Part shown: positions 1-6,377 of the stretch, one piece after another
Numbering within the stretch: the first letter of the stretch is position 1
Layout: each line of letters begins with the position of its first letter
From: PVC group bacterium
GTDB taxonomy: Bacteria; Verrucomicrobiota; Kiritimatiellia; CAIKKV01; PXCX01
DNA length: 10,914 nt
Reading direction: 5' to 3'
NCBI GenBank assembly: GCA_003565195.1
Contig: PXCX01000119.1
Span: 1 to 10,914 of the forward strand
Translations under genes and position numbers: made by a program
Notes under the pieces: model-generated
What the model was told of the DNA's origin: nothing
The model's input: only the letters and a program-made list of their open reading frames with translations
The model's database searches: none

Positions 1-20
1 ATCCCGAATCCGCATGTCGA

Positions 21-49
21 TTGACATTCAAACCGCTATGGCATATTAT
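21..49 (+). promoter_or_regulatory. Sigma70-type promoter for the SurA/PpiD-like gene
   Basis: A consensus -35 box TTGACA (21-26) and a near-consensus -10 box TATTAT (44-49) are separated by exactly 17 bp. Transcription would begin near position 56, giving a leader of about 94 nt before the start codon at 150. No strong Shine-Dalgarno sequence is visible before that start codon (only AGAAAG, about 10 nt upstream), so translation may be modest or leader-dependent. The box match and spacing are seen directly; promoter activity is inferred. Confidence 0.7.
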
Positions 50-149
50 AAAGGCTGTTCATTTCGTCGGGATGTTTGCGCGGTTACGTCGCTGTGCGGG
101 TAACAATGCGAGCGACGATTGCCGGTTTAATCAATAGAAAGTTTTTGTC

Positions 150-1913
150 ATGCTCATATCCAAATTCAACAAGATGATCCGTAATCGCCTACTTTGGGGG
201 GCCTTCGCCGTACTGGTGAGTATTTCGTTTGTTGGCATGTTTACGGCCGACGGCGGTTGCGGGATGACCAATCATGCCGACCCCGTTGCCGGGACCGTCG
301 ATGATTTGACCGTTACGCAACATGATTTACAGCGCGCGCGTTTTTTTACCGAACTACAAGTGAGCCTGATGATGGGACGCCCGCTTACGGAACGGTCGCC
401 CGAGATGATGCGCGAACTGGAGAACATGGCCTGGCGCCGCGCGCTGGCGCTGAAAAAGGCCGAGAAGCTCGGTTTGCATGCAACCGACCTGGAGGTCGTG
501 TCACGGATCCAGGAAGATCCCATGTTTTCCGCCGACGGTGTTTTTCGGCGAAGCATGTATGATCAGTTTGCCGATTTTTTTCTGGCGCGGATCGGTTTCA
601 GTCGCCAACAGTATGACGAATACATGCGCGAAGAGGTGCTCATAGACAAACTGGTCAAGGCGTTGGCTGCTTCGGTTTGGATTTCGCCACGCGAATTAGA
701 ACAACATTTGCAGACCTATACTGACGTTTTCACTGTGCAAGAGGTCATGCTTTCAACCAATCGGGTCGATCCCGTGGAAATGCCGGATATGTCCGAGATT
801 GAAGCGTATTATCTGGAAAACACCAATGATTTCGCGGTATCCGAGCGTAGGATCGTCGATTATGTCATGTTTCCGGTTGATGATTTCATCGATACGGTAA
901 CGATCGAAACGGAGGAAATCGAGGATTATTACCACCGTAACCTGCATCAATTCCGGAGAGACGGGTTTGCGGAGAATGCCCTTGATCTGGATCTTGAAGC
1001 GTTTGATAATATGGCGACCGAGATTGAGCCACGATCCGAATATCTTTATCTGGATGAGGTGGCTGATGATATCCGTGAGCGGTTGGCCAGGCGCGAGGCA
1101 TTGTATGCGGCCATGGATGTAGCGACCGACTATGTCATGGAATTGCTTCCTCCCCGCCGGGGTGAAGAAGCGAACTCATTCGAGCAGGCGGCCGAAGAAG
1201 CAGGCGTAACCGTTCGCCGAAGCCAACCGATGACCCGGACGGATCCGTCGCCCGAACTGGATGACATCGATCCGATGACGTTGGCGCGGGCCGTTTTCGA
1301 GCTTGAGGATACGCCGGAAGAATATTTCAGCAATGCGGTTGCCGGCGAATCGGGGGCCTATGTGCTGGCCTTGCATGAAACGATACCCGCCGGGATTCCG
1401 CCGCTGGAAGAAATCGTTGACGATGTACGCGACGCGCTGATCCGCGAGCGGAGGGCGTTTAAATTAACCGAATACGCCGATAATTTGCGGCAGACACTGA
1501 TTAACTCCATGGCGGATGATCCGGACATGACGTTCGAACAAGCGGTTGCCGCGAAAAATTTGGAGATCAGGAGCTACGAACCTTTTTCCGTCTTCAATGT
1601 TCCTGAAGAGCTCGATGATGCCAAGACACTTAACGCGATCTCGGCATTTAACGCAAGAGAATTGACCGCACCGATTGAGGTCGATGACGAAACCCGGCGG
1701 ATTATGTATGTTGCGGACCGCGAGCCGATCGACGAAATGTCCCGCAATATGTTGCGCCGTCAGATCAGGCGAAATCTCGACCATCATCGTTCACAACAGA
1801 TGTTTGCCGAATGGCAGGACCACCTGCTGGAACGTCTCGAAAAACCGGAGCCTGTATCGACCGATGATGAATCGGAACCATCGCGTGATATGGGGAGACG
1901 CCCGGTTCTATGA
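150..1913 (+). CDS. Membrane-anchored SurA_N/PpiD-like periplasmic folding factor
   Basis: This 587-residue protein opens with a short basic segment and one hydrophobic helix (about residues 14-31), and then appears entirely periplasmic. That is the architecture of PpiD, a membrane-anchored chaperone at the Sec exit. Residues about 45-190 resemble the SurA N-terminal helical domain: a small hydrophobic segment beginning AGTVDD, then long amphipathic helices and a 'YDEYMREE' stretch. The length is close to E. coli PpiD (about 620). I cannot find a convincing parvulin (PPIC) rotamase domain in the middle. Instead the centre holds repeated acidic helical stretches, and residues about 395-560 look like a second partial SurA-like repeat. 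A Cys at residue 37 follows the helix but no lipobox precedes it. The C-terminal tail is charged and probably disordered. It is monocistronic, convergent with the redox genes, and its stop lies 14 bp from the next gene end. Chaperone function is inferred; isomerase activity is doubtful. Confidence 0.72.
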   Translation: MLISKFNKMIRNRLLWGAFAVLVSISFVGMFTADGGCGMTNHADPVAGTVDDLTVTQHDLQRARFFTELQVSLMMGRPLTERSPEMMRELENMAWRRALALKKAEKLGLHATDLEVVSRIQEDPMFSADGVFRRSMYDQFADFFLARIGFSRQQYDEYMREEVLIDKLVKALAASVWISPRELEQHLQTYTDVFTVQEVMLSTNRVDPVEMPDMSEIEAYYLENTNDFAVSERRIVDYVMFPVDDFIDTVTIETEEIEDYYHRNLHQFRRDGFAENALDLDLEAFDNMATEIEPRSEYLYLDEVADDIRERLARREALYAAMDVATDYVMELLPPRRGEEANSFEQAAEEAGVTVRRSQPMTRTDPSPELDDIDPMTLARAVFELEDTPEEYFSNAVAGESGAYVLALHETIPAGIPPLEEIVDDVRDALIRERRAFKLTEYADNLRQTLINSMADDPDMTFEQAVAAKNLEIRSYEPFSVFNVPEELDDAKTLNAISAFNARELTAPIEVDDETRRIMYVADREPIDEMSRNMLRRQIRRNLDHHRSQQMFAEWQDHLLERLEKPEPVSTDDESEPSRDMGRRPVL

Positions 1914-1927
1914 GATTGGCTGCAACT

Positions 1928-2371
1928 CTAAATCGATGCTTCGCTGATCCAGTTGCCGTGGACGTTGCAGTTTTCAACCGCCGTGATCAGGCCGGAGTCC
2001 GCGTTTAAATGCCAACCGGCAGCGGCATGACATTTTTCCGGAGACAACCAGGTGCGCGACAGAAAGACGTGGTCCAGGTATAGATCAATGTAACGAATGT
2101 AATGTTTCTTAGTCATGACATGGGGTGTCTCACCTACCTTGACATGAACATCGGTGCATCCGCTACCCGGCAATAGACCGCACTGCTTATTGATTACGAT
2201 TACCGGGACATGTTTCTTTTCACTGTCGTTCAGCTCCGTGGCGTCAGCCGGCTGATTAATTGCCCCTGCATTTTCCTTGAAGGCCGAAGCTGGTGAACGG
2301 CAAACCAGGCAGATGTCAGGCAGTTTGTCAAATTCAAGGTGGCCACATACTTTGCATTCGAATACTGTCAT
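1928..2371 (-). CDS. Rubredoxin-like/superoxide reductase fusion protein
   Basis: This 147-residue protein has two iron sites. Residues 4-31 form a rubredoxin/rubrerythrin-type knuckle with C6-x2-C9 and C21-x2-C24. Residues about 50-142 match the desulfoferrodoxin/neelaredoxin (superoxide reductase) domain. All five ligands of the Fe(His)4Cys centre can be seen: H54 in KHVPVI, H84 and H90 in HVMTKKHYI, and C135 and H138 in CNVHGNW. The lysine before H54 (K53) matches the catalytic lysine of the family. The enzyme reduces superoxide to hydrogen peroxide in the cytoplasm, with electrons from rubredoxin-type donors; the fused knuckle may be the built-in donor. I chose the ATG at 2371 because the residues of a longer upstream reading would overlap the ferredoxin gene in another frame and carry no domain. 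The gene begins 4 bp after the ferredoxin stop, with a GAGG ribosome site inside the ferredoxin end, so the two are probably translated together. Confidence 0.88.
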   Translation of the reverse strand: MTVFECKVCGHLEFDKLPDICLVCRSPASAFKENAGAINQPADATELNDSEKKHVPVIVINKQCGLLPGSGCTDVHVKVGETPHVMTKKHYIRYIDLYLDHVFLSRTWLSPEKCHAAAGWHLNADSGLITAVENCNVHGNWISEASI

Positions 2372-2375
2372 CGAT

Positions 2376-2564
2376 TTAATCCTCAATGCTGATGGCTTCA
2401 ACCGGACAGCCTTCGACGGCTTCCTGGCAACTATCCTCGGATTCGGCGGGAACCGTGTCGCCCAGCACTTTGGCCATATCGTCTTCCATCTCAAATACTT
2501 CCGGGCAGGTTTCAGCGCACAAACCGCATCCCGTGCAGGTGTCTTCGTCGACAATCGCTTTCAT
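2376..2564 (-). CDS. [4Fe-4S] monocluster ferredoxin
   Basis: This 62-residue acidic protein is a small ferredoxin of the Thermotoga/Desulfovibrio monocluster type. C10, C13 and C16 (CTGCGLC) together with C53 (GCP) supply the four cluster ligands. C20 and C46 sit where related ferredoxins form a disulfide that replaces the second cluster. It would act as a low-potential electron carrier in the cytoplasm. It is the first gene of a two-gene unit with the superoxide reductase fusion, so delivering electrons to superoxide detoxification is one likely use; general ferredoxin duty is also possible. The start codon is set by a strong AGGAGG-type ribosome site. Confidence 0.93.
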   Translation of the reverse strand: MKAIVDEDTCTGCGLCAETCPEVFEMEDDMAKVLGDTVPAESEDSCQEAVEGCPVEAISIED

Positions 2565-2569
2565 GATTT

Positions 2570-2577
2570 CCTCCTTT
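2570..2577 (-). promoter_or_regulatory. Strong Shine-Dalgarno of the ferredoxin gene
   Basis: On the minus strand AAAGGAGG lies 5 nt before the ATG at 2564. It is the best ribosome site in the window. Most other genes here have weak or no visible site, so this suggests the ferredoxin is made at a high level. Confidence 0.8.
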
Positions 2578-2646
2578 GTTTTTTATCCGCCAAACGCAAG
2601 CCGTCACCCGACGTTTCGCTTTTGGCAGTCGATCAAATCAGTTGCG

Positions 2647-2675
2647 AATATATCAGAAAATAATTATCAACGCAA
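2647..2675 (-). promoter_or_regulatory. Candidate promoter for the ferredoxin/superoxide reductase unit
   Basis: Read on the minus strand, TTGCGT (2675-2670) and TATATT (2652-2647) are separated by 17 bp. They lie in an AT-rich 140-bp gap between the PHP gene and the ferredoxin gene. Transcription would start about 75 nt before the ferredoxin ATG. The -10 box is good and the -35 box moderate. No clear terminator for the upstream PHP operon is seen in the gap, so read-through from that operon is also possible. Confidence 0.5.
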
Positions 2676-2704
2676 CCGTATATTTTCCCGCCGGTTCCTC
2701 TTTA

Positions 2705-3430
2705 TTACCTGCCGGTAACCCGGCGTTTACAATCAGGGAGTGCGCGGCGGATGCCGGGTATATCGAATTGGTCGCAATCGAGTTCGATATAACGTCGCCC
2801 GATATCCTTCAAATAATGTGCATCGGAAGCATAGATCAGTGCAGGCGAGCGGGCGATGGCGCTACGCCATACCGCTTGCGGGCATGCAGAGGTCACTTCC
2901 ATGGCGTCGCAGGGTATATCCGGGATTGCGCCCAACTGTGACATCAAACTGAAACTGTTGCGGTCGATGTGCGATGGGATGAATAATCCGCCCGCGGCGC
3001 CGACCTGTTCTGCCAGATCGGTTAAAGGCGTGTTGGTTGCGCCGCCGAGAAAAAGCGGGATATGTTCAAGGATGTTTTCGTCGATGTCCACCACGACTTG
3101 ATCGCCCATCTTTTCAGGCCGGTTAATGATTGGCGGCAGGCGGGCGTAGATCGCCTCGCCGAAGGCGGTCGCGGTATCGCTCCGATCGAAGAGACACAGG
3201 GCGTGCAATTCCTCGCTGGTCGTCACTTCAATGCCGAACAACGCCGCCAATCCGGCGCGGCGGCAGGCCTGCGCGAACGCAGGCAGATTACGACTGGAGT
3301 TGTGATCGGTTAACGCAATCGCATTCAGCCCGGCCGCGCGTGCGGCGTGCGTGATCGCCGCCGGCGCCATCTCCAATCCGCCACAGGGCGAAAGACAGGA
3401 ATGAATGTGAATGTCCGCCCGCCAGATCAT
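2705..3430 (-). CDS. PHP-domain metal-dependent phosphoesterase
   Basis: This 241-residue protein is a stand-alone PHP domain. The metal-site signatures appear in order: D6/H8/H10 (DIHIH, with SPCG just after), D42-H43 (LTDHN), E68 (GIEVT), H76 (LHALCLF), H154 (PSHIDR), and D203/H205 (SDAH). All the usual ligands are present, so a catalytically competent trinuclear-metal phosphoesterase is expected. The substrate is unknown; this subfamily (often annotated as PHP-associated) is commonly found beside hydrogenase and DRTGG genes. It is the last gene of the minus-strand operon, 16 bp after the second DRTGG gene. The ATG start is immediately followed by the metal motif, so a later start is excluded. 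No good ribosome site is visible. Confidence 0.88.
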   Translation of the reverse strand: MIWRADIHIHSCLSPCGGLEMAPAAITHAARAAGLNAIALTDHNSSRNLPAFAQACRRAGLAALFGIEVTTSEELHALCLFDRSDTATAFGEAIYARLPPIINRPEKMGDQVVVDIDENILEHIPLFLGGATNTPLTDLAEQVGAAGGLFIPSHIDRNSFSLMSQLGAIPDIPCDAMEVTSACPQAVWRSAIARSPALIYASDAHYLKDIGRRYIELDCDQFDIPGIRRALPDCKRRVTGR

Positions 3431-3446
3431 GGGCTTGCCTGTAAAG

Positions 3447-3812
3447 TCAGTTGTAGTCGCCGGTCAATAACCGGTAACATTTAACGGTGGTATCGAACTG
3501 ATTGGCTTTCGTCCGTAGCAGCAGGATGCCTTCCCGTTGGGCTGCCGCGATCATGTCGTCCGGGATTGGGCGGGCGTGACAGATGATGATGGCGCGTACG
3601 TCAGCCAGGGCGGCAACCGCGACGGTATTCAAATGTGCTTGCAGCGTAATCAACACCGAATCTTCGGGGGCATTGGCCATTACGTCGCTCAACAAGTCTG
3701 AGGTGTACGCCGCGCTAATCGGGGCGTTGGCGGTTCCCGCACTGATACATTCCCATCCATCGACGTTGGTTAAGTCGGAAACCTTAATCTTTTGTAAACG
3801 TTCACGGTTCAC
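3447..3812 (-). CDS. DRTGG-domain protein (second copy)
   Basis: This 121-residue protein consists of one DRTGG domain, a small alpha/beta fold named after a motif in relatives and also found in phosphotransacetylase-like and CBS proteins. Typical family features are the DLLSDVMANAPEDSVLIT segment, the following THLN-like segment (here AHLN), a hydrophobic strand with ARAIIIC-like character, and a C-terminal GILLLRTKANQFDT region. It may bind a small molecule or nucleotide; no enzymatic role is established. Start choice matters: the longest reading opens with TTG at 3827, but GTG at 3812 overlaps the upstream TGA as GTGA, the classic translational-coupling arrangement, and fits the family length. 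I prefer GTG. It lies between the CBS/HATPase gene and the PHP gene in one operon. Confidence 0.85.
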   Translation of the reverse strand: MNRERLQKIKVSDLTNVDGWECISAGTANAPISAAYTSDLLSDVMANAPEDSVLITLQAHLNTVAVAALADVRAIIICHARPIPDDMIAAAQREGILLLRTKANQFDTTVKCYRLLTGDYN

Positions 3813-4723
3813 GGTTTTTTCAGCCAAACGACGGTATGCACGCGGGTTCCGCTGCCCAGCGTGGAGCGGATCGTGAATTCATCGGCGACCCGGCGGATAT
3901 TGGTCAGCCCCATGCCGGCGCCGAATCCCAGCGATTTGATCCATTCGTTGGCCGTGGTATACCCTTCTCCAAGCGCCTCTTCGACGTTGGCGATTCCCGG
4001 ACCGTCGTCGATGGCGAGCAGATCGATTTTATTGTCGTCGATTTCGTAGGACAAGTTGCCGCCCGTGGAGTGAACCACTTGGTTGATTTCCATTTCATAG
4101 GCCGCCACCGCTGCCCGCCGTACCAGCGCCGGCGGGACGTCACGCTGGATCAACGTTTTCTTGATCGCCTGCGAGGCCTTGCCCGCGTTTTCAAAGTCAT
4201 AACGATTGACTCGGAATCGTTGGGATACCTTGCCCGATGGCTGCGGCGCGTGATGCGGCAACTGGGCTTCTATCTTGCGATATTCCTTTAACAGCTCCAG
4301 TAGTAACGTGGTGCTGACGTCGCGACTGGAAAGAATGCCGACCAATTGATTGTTGTGGTTCAATACCGGAAACCGACCGAATTTAAACTTGTCGAAATAT
4401 GAAATACCGAACGAAAGCGGCATGTCTTCCTCCAGTACGACGACATTGACAGACATGTGGCGCTCAACCGGATCGCCGATGTGGCCGGCATCCAAAGCGC
4501 GAATGATGTCATCGATGCTGATAATCCCGAACAGACGACCGTTTTCGCTTACCGGAACTCCGCTGATGCGATTGTCGCGCATCAAGTGTTGGACTTTGCG
4601 CAAGGAATCGGTTCGCTTTACGGTGATGACTTCAGCGGTCATCACGTCCTTGATTTTGAGTTTAAACAATAAATCGAGAACAACAAGCGGCGATTGGTCG
4701 GGATTGACGGGCAGGGCTTTCAC
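3809..4723 (-). CDS. CBS-pair plus RsbW-like HATPase regulatory protein
   Basis: This 304-residue protein joins two CBS motifs (about 24-76 and 84-140) to a C-terminal anti-sigma-factor-kinase-type ATPase domain (about 168-302). CBS pairs usually sense adenosine nucleotides or similar ligands. In the ATPase domain the N-box carries E212 and N214 (EMEINQVVHS), the G1 box is D240-GPGI, and the G2 box is GFGAGMG (266-272); all are intact, so ATP binding and serine kinase activity are plausible. By analogy with RsbW/SpoIIAB it could phosphorylate or sequester a partner protein, with CBS ligand binding as the switch. No anti-sigma antagonist or sigma factor is encoded nearby. The start is GTG at 4723, 6 bp after the stop of the first DRTGG gene; a later start is possible because the first CBS motif begins only around residue 24. 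Confidence 0.88.
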   Translation of the reverse strand: MKALPVNPDQSPLVVLDLLFKLKIKDVMTAEVITVKRTDSLRKVQHLMRDNRISGVPVSENGRLFGIISIDDIIRALDAGHIGDPVERHMSVNVVVLEEDMPLSFGISYFDKFKFGRFPVLNHNNQLVGILSSRDVSTTLLLELLKEYRKIEAQLPHHAPQPSGKVSQRFRVNRYDFENAGKASQAIKKTLIQRDVPPALVRRAAVAAYEMEINQVVHSTGGNLSYEIDDNKIDLLAIDDGPGIANVEEALGEGYTTANEWIKSLGFGAGMGLTNIRRVADEFTIRSTLGSGTRVHTVVWLKKP

Positions 4724-4729
4724 AAACTA

Positions 4730-5071
4730 TTATTCCATGTTCATTAATCGTCCAATGCGTACACAGGCCATGAATTTGGTTAACGGTGAAATAAGCAGCG
4801 ACATATCCAATTCTTGTGCCAGTTTCAGCATCGTGGCCGGCAGTGCCTTGCCGTTGACCACGATGACGGCATGGGCGCCGACAATGTCGCCTGTGCGAAT
4901 CGCCTGATCCGATGCCAGCGAGGTGACAATCAGTAAATTATGCTTGTCGACCACAAGCACATCGCTCATCAAGTCCGATGCCGTGACATTCTCAATCTTG
5001 GTGTTGGTAAAATTGCTGCCCTCGTGAATGACTTCGCAGGCCAGCGGTTCAATTAATTCGGTAAGTTTCAT
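4730..5071 (-). CDS. DRTGG-domain protein (first copy)
   Basis: This 113-residue protein is a single DRTGG domain: MKLTELIEPL opening, then ASDLMSDVLVV, an IVTSLASDQAIRTGDIVGA region, and a LDMSLLISPLTKF C-terminal segment. It is a diverged paralogue of the second DRTGG gene, and the two flank the CBS/HATPase gene. I chose the ATG at 5071 because family members begin with MKL-x-EL; a GTG at 5119 would add 16 residues with no domain match. No canonical ribosome site lies close to this ATG. It is the first gene of the operon behind the promoter at 5159-5187. In other genomes the pair often flanks hydrogenase genes and may sense a redox or nucleotide ligand, but that role is not proven. Confidence 0.82.
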   Translation of the reverse strand: MKLTELIEPLACEVIHEGSNFTNTKIENVTASDLMSDVLVVDKHNLLIVTSLASDQAIRTGDIVGAHAVIVVNGKALPATMLKLAQELDMSLLISPLTKFMACVRIGRLMNME

Positions 5072-5158
5072 AGGGGTACAGGATATCCTTTGTTTGTGAT
5101 GGTCGCTTTGCCCCGCCACGCCATAGCCTTGGCGAGAGCGGATCGGTTGCTTTCAGAC

Positions 5159-5187
5159 ATCATATCAGGCACCGGAAGATATTTCAA
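5159..5187 (-). promoter_or_regulatory. Promoter of the DRTGG/CBS-HATPase/PHP operon
   Basis: On the minus strand TTGAAA (5187-5182) and TATGAT (5164-5159) lie exactly 17 bp apart, both one mismatch from consensus. Transcription would start near 5152, leaving a leader of about 80 nt before the ATG at 5071. The leader contains the small CGCCA/TGGCG inverted repeat. The match is seen directly; use of the promoter is inferred. Confidence 0.6.
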
Positions 5188-5271
5188 ACCTATTCGTCAA
5201 ACCGCGAGTCTGGTTCGCGAGACCGAAGAATGACAAAATCATTCCACCTAACCACGCTTTGGCGGCCCCGC

Positions 5272-5284
5272 TGAACCTGGTTCA
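5272..5284. promoter_or_regulatory. Perfect 6-1-6 palindrome, candidate operator
   Basis: TGAACC-T-GGTTCA is a perfect 13-bp dyad centred on 5278. It is followed by a further TGGTT copy (5285-5289) and a TTCA/TGAA half-symmetry, so the site could extend rightwards. It lies at about the -35 position relative to the only plausible plus-strand -10 box (5297-5305), where a repressor or an activator touching RNA polymerase would bind. No transcription factor gene is present in the window to pair with it. A dyad this perfect is not very likely by chance in 300 bp, but it is short. Confidence 0.4.
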
Positions 5285-5302
5285 TGGTTGAAACGTTACT
5301 AT

Positions 5303-5327
5303 AAAAAAGCGGACATTCCGCAAAAAA
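5303..5327. terminator. Hairpin GCGGA-CAT-TCCGC flanked by A6 tracts
   Basis: A 5-bp GC-rich stem (5309-5313 with 5317-5321) with a 3-nt loop is flanked on both sides by six A residues. Read on the minus strand it is a short stem followed by TTTTTT, the layout of an intrinsic terminator; read on the plus strand there is no U tract. No minus-strand gene lies upstream to be terminated, so it could block antisense transcription from the ebo genes into the DRTGG operon, or instead be a protein-binding dyad just downstream of the putative ebo promoter. The stem is short and the call weak. Confidence 0.35.
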
Positions 5328-5378
5328 TGGGGTAAGTCCACGGAAATCCGGTCTTGCCAAGCAAAGGATCATAAAACA

Positions 5379-6377
5379 ATGAATTGGAGTATGAATAAAT
5401 TGATGGAGCTTTCGACCGGGTACTGGCGCGCGGGCGCGCTGATTGCCGCGGTTGATCTGGATTTGTTCTCCGTAATAGGGGACGATGGCGTCGCGGCCGG
5501 GGAGGTGGCGCGCCGACTGGACGTCTCGGAGAGGCATGTGGCGGCCTTGCTCACGGCGTTGGCCGGTATGGGTTTGGTTCGCGTGCGCGATGCGCACTAT
5601 TCGCTGGATCCGGACGCGGCGCCGTTCCTGGCGCCCGACGGCGCGATGTGCCTGCTGGATTCGTTGCGGTTCAACAAGGAGCTATACATGCTCTGGGGAG
5701 GGCTTTCCGAGACCGTTCGATCCGGGCAGCCGGCCATTCCGCCGGGAGCGCATCTAGGTATGGATCCGGAACGTACCCGCCGGTTCGTGCGTGGCATGCA
5801 CAGCCGCGCCCTCGGTCTGGCGCCCGACTTGCTTCCGGCCTTGCAGATGCCGTCGCAGGGGCATCTGCTGGACGTGGCGTCAGGACCGGGAACCTTCAGT
5901 CGTCTGCTGGCGGAACAATTTCCGCAATTGACAGTGACCCAAATGGATTTGCCGGTTGTCATCAAAGTGGCCCGCGAATTGACGGAGTCCAGTCCGGCGG
6001 CCGACCGCATCCGGTTCCTGTCTGGAAATTACCATGAAACCATCATGGGCGGTCCCTATGATGCGGCCCTTTTCTGCGGTGCTTTGCACCAGGAAACGCT
6101 CGCCGAAGCCCAGCAGGTGGTCTGTCGGATCGTGCAGGCGATCCGGCCGGGTGGCCGCCTCACAATTGCGGATTTGATGTTGGATGGCGGCCAACCGCAA
6201 CCCGCCTTTGCGGCGTTGTTCGGTTTAACCATGATGCTGACCAGTCCCGGCGGCGGCGTGCATTCGACGGACAACGTCCGGGACATGTTGCGTGCTGCCG
6301 GATTAAACGATATCGAGGTGACGGTGGCCGGCGAGTTGCCCTATCGCGTGTTGAGCGGAAAGGTAACCGGATCATGA
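5379..6377 (+). CDS. SAM-dependent O-methyltransferase, first gene of the ebo cluster
   Basis: This 332-residue protein has the two-part layout of the acetylserotonin/hydroxyneurosporene O-methyltransferase family. An N-terminal winged-helix dimerisation domain (about 10-85) carries the EVARRLDVSERHVAALLTAL helix-turn-helix-like segment. A Rossmann methyltransferase domain (about 140-330) follows. SAM-binding motif I is LLDVASGPG (163-171), with acidic D190 at the end of strand 2; the strand-4 segment ends GALHQE, where H237 matches the catalytic base region of this family, and RPGGRLTIADL is the post-II motif. It probably methylates a hydroxyl of a small, perhaps aromatic or isoprenoid, metabolite; the substrate is unknown. 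AAAGGA (5363-5368) precedes the chosen ATG by 10 nt. Its stop overlaps the eboB start (ATGA), so it is translationally coupled to the ebo genes and likely works on their product. It is not EboA, the usual extra member, which I do not see here. Confidence 0.85.
   Translation: MNWSMNKLMELSTGYWRAGALIAAVDLDLFSVIGDDGVAAGEVARRLDVSERHVAALLTALAGMGLVRVRDAHYSLDPDAAPFLAPDGAMCLLDSLRFNKELYMLWGGLSETVRSGQPAIPPGAHLGMDPERTRRFVRGMHSRALGLAPDLLPALQMPSQGHLLDVASGPGTFSRLLAEQFPQLTVTQMDLPVVIKVARELTESSPAADRIRFLSGNYHETIMGGPYDAALFCGALHQETLAEAQQVVCRIVQAIRPGGRLTIADLMLDGGQPQPAFAALFGLTMMLTSPGGGVHSTDNVRDMLRAAGLNDIEVTVAGELPYRVLSGKVTGS

Larger units (their letters stand above)
5072..5378. other. Divergent intergenic control region
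   Basis: These 307 bp separate the minus-strand DRTGG operon from the plus-strand ebo cluster and hold no convincing gene; a minus-strand reading at 5190-5597 has no domain features and overlaps the methyltransferase. Visible elements are the minus-strand promoter (5159-5187), a weak inverted repeat CGCCA/TGGCG (5119-5134) in the leader of that operon, the palindrome at 5272-5284, and the A-flanked hairpin at 5303-5327. For the plus strand I see TATAAA at 5300-5305 (or TACTAT at 5297-5302) as a possible -10 box but no good -35 box. That could mean an activator-dependent promoter, or simply that the true promoter escapes me. Confidence 0.7.

Noticed and set aside
1914..1927. Shared bidirectional terminator between the convergent genes
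   Set aside because: Only 14 bp separate the stops and no stem with a U tract is visible there or in the adjoining gene ends.
2372..2554. N-terminal extension of the superoxide reductase frame to 2554
   Set aside because: The extra 61 residues overlap the ferredoxin gene in another frame and are Arg/Lys/Pro-rich; the rubredoxin knuckle begins right after the ATG at 2371.
5119..5134. CGCCA/TGGCG hairpin as a riboswitch or attenuator of the DRTGG operon
   Set aside because: A single 5-bp stem with no U tract and no known riboswitch core; noted only as a weak inverted repeat.
5190..5597. Minus-strand frame of 135 codons in the divergent region
   Set aside because: It overlaps the methyltransferase start, has no domain-like pattern and would collide with the promoter region.
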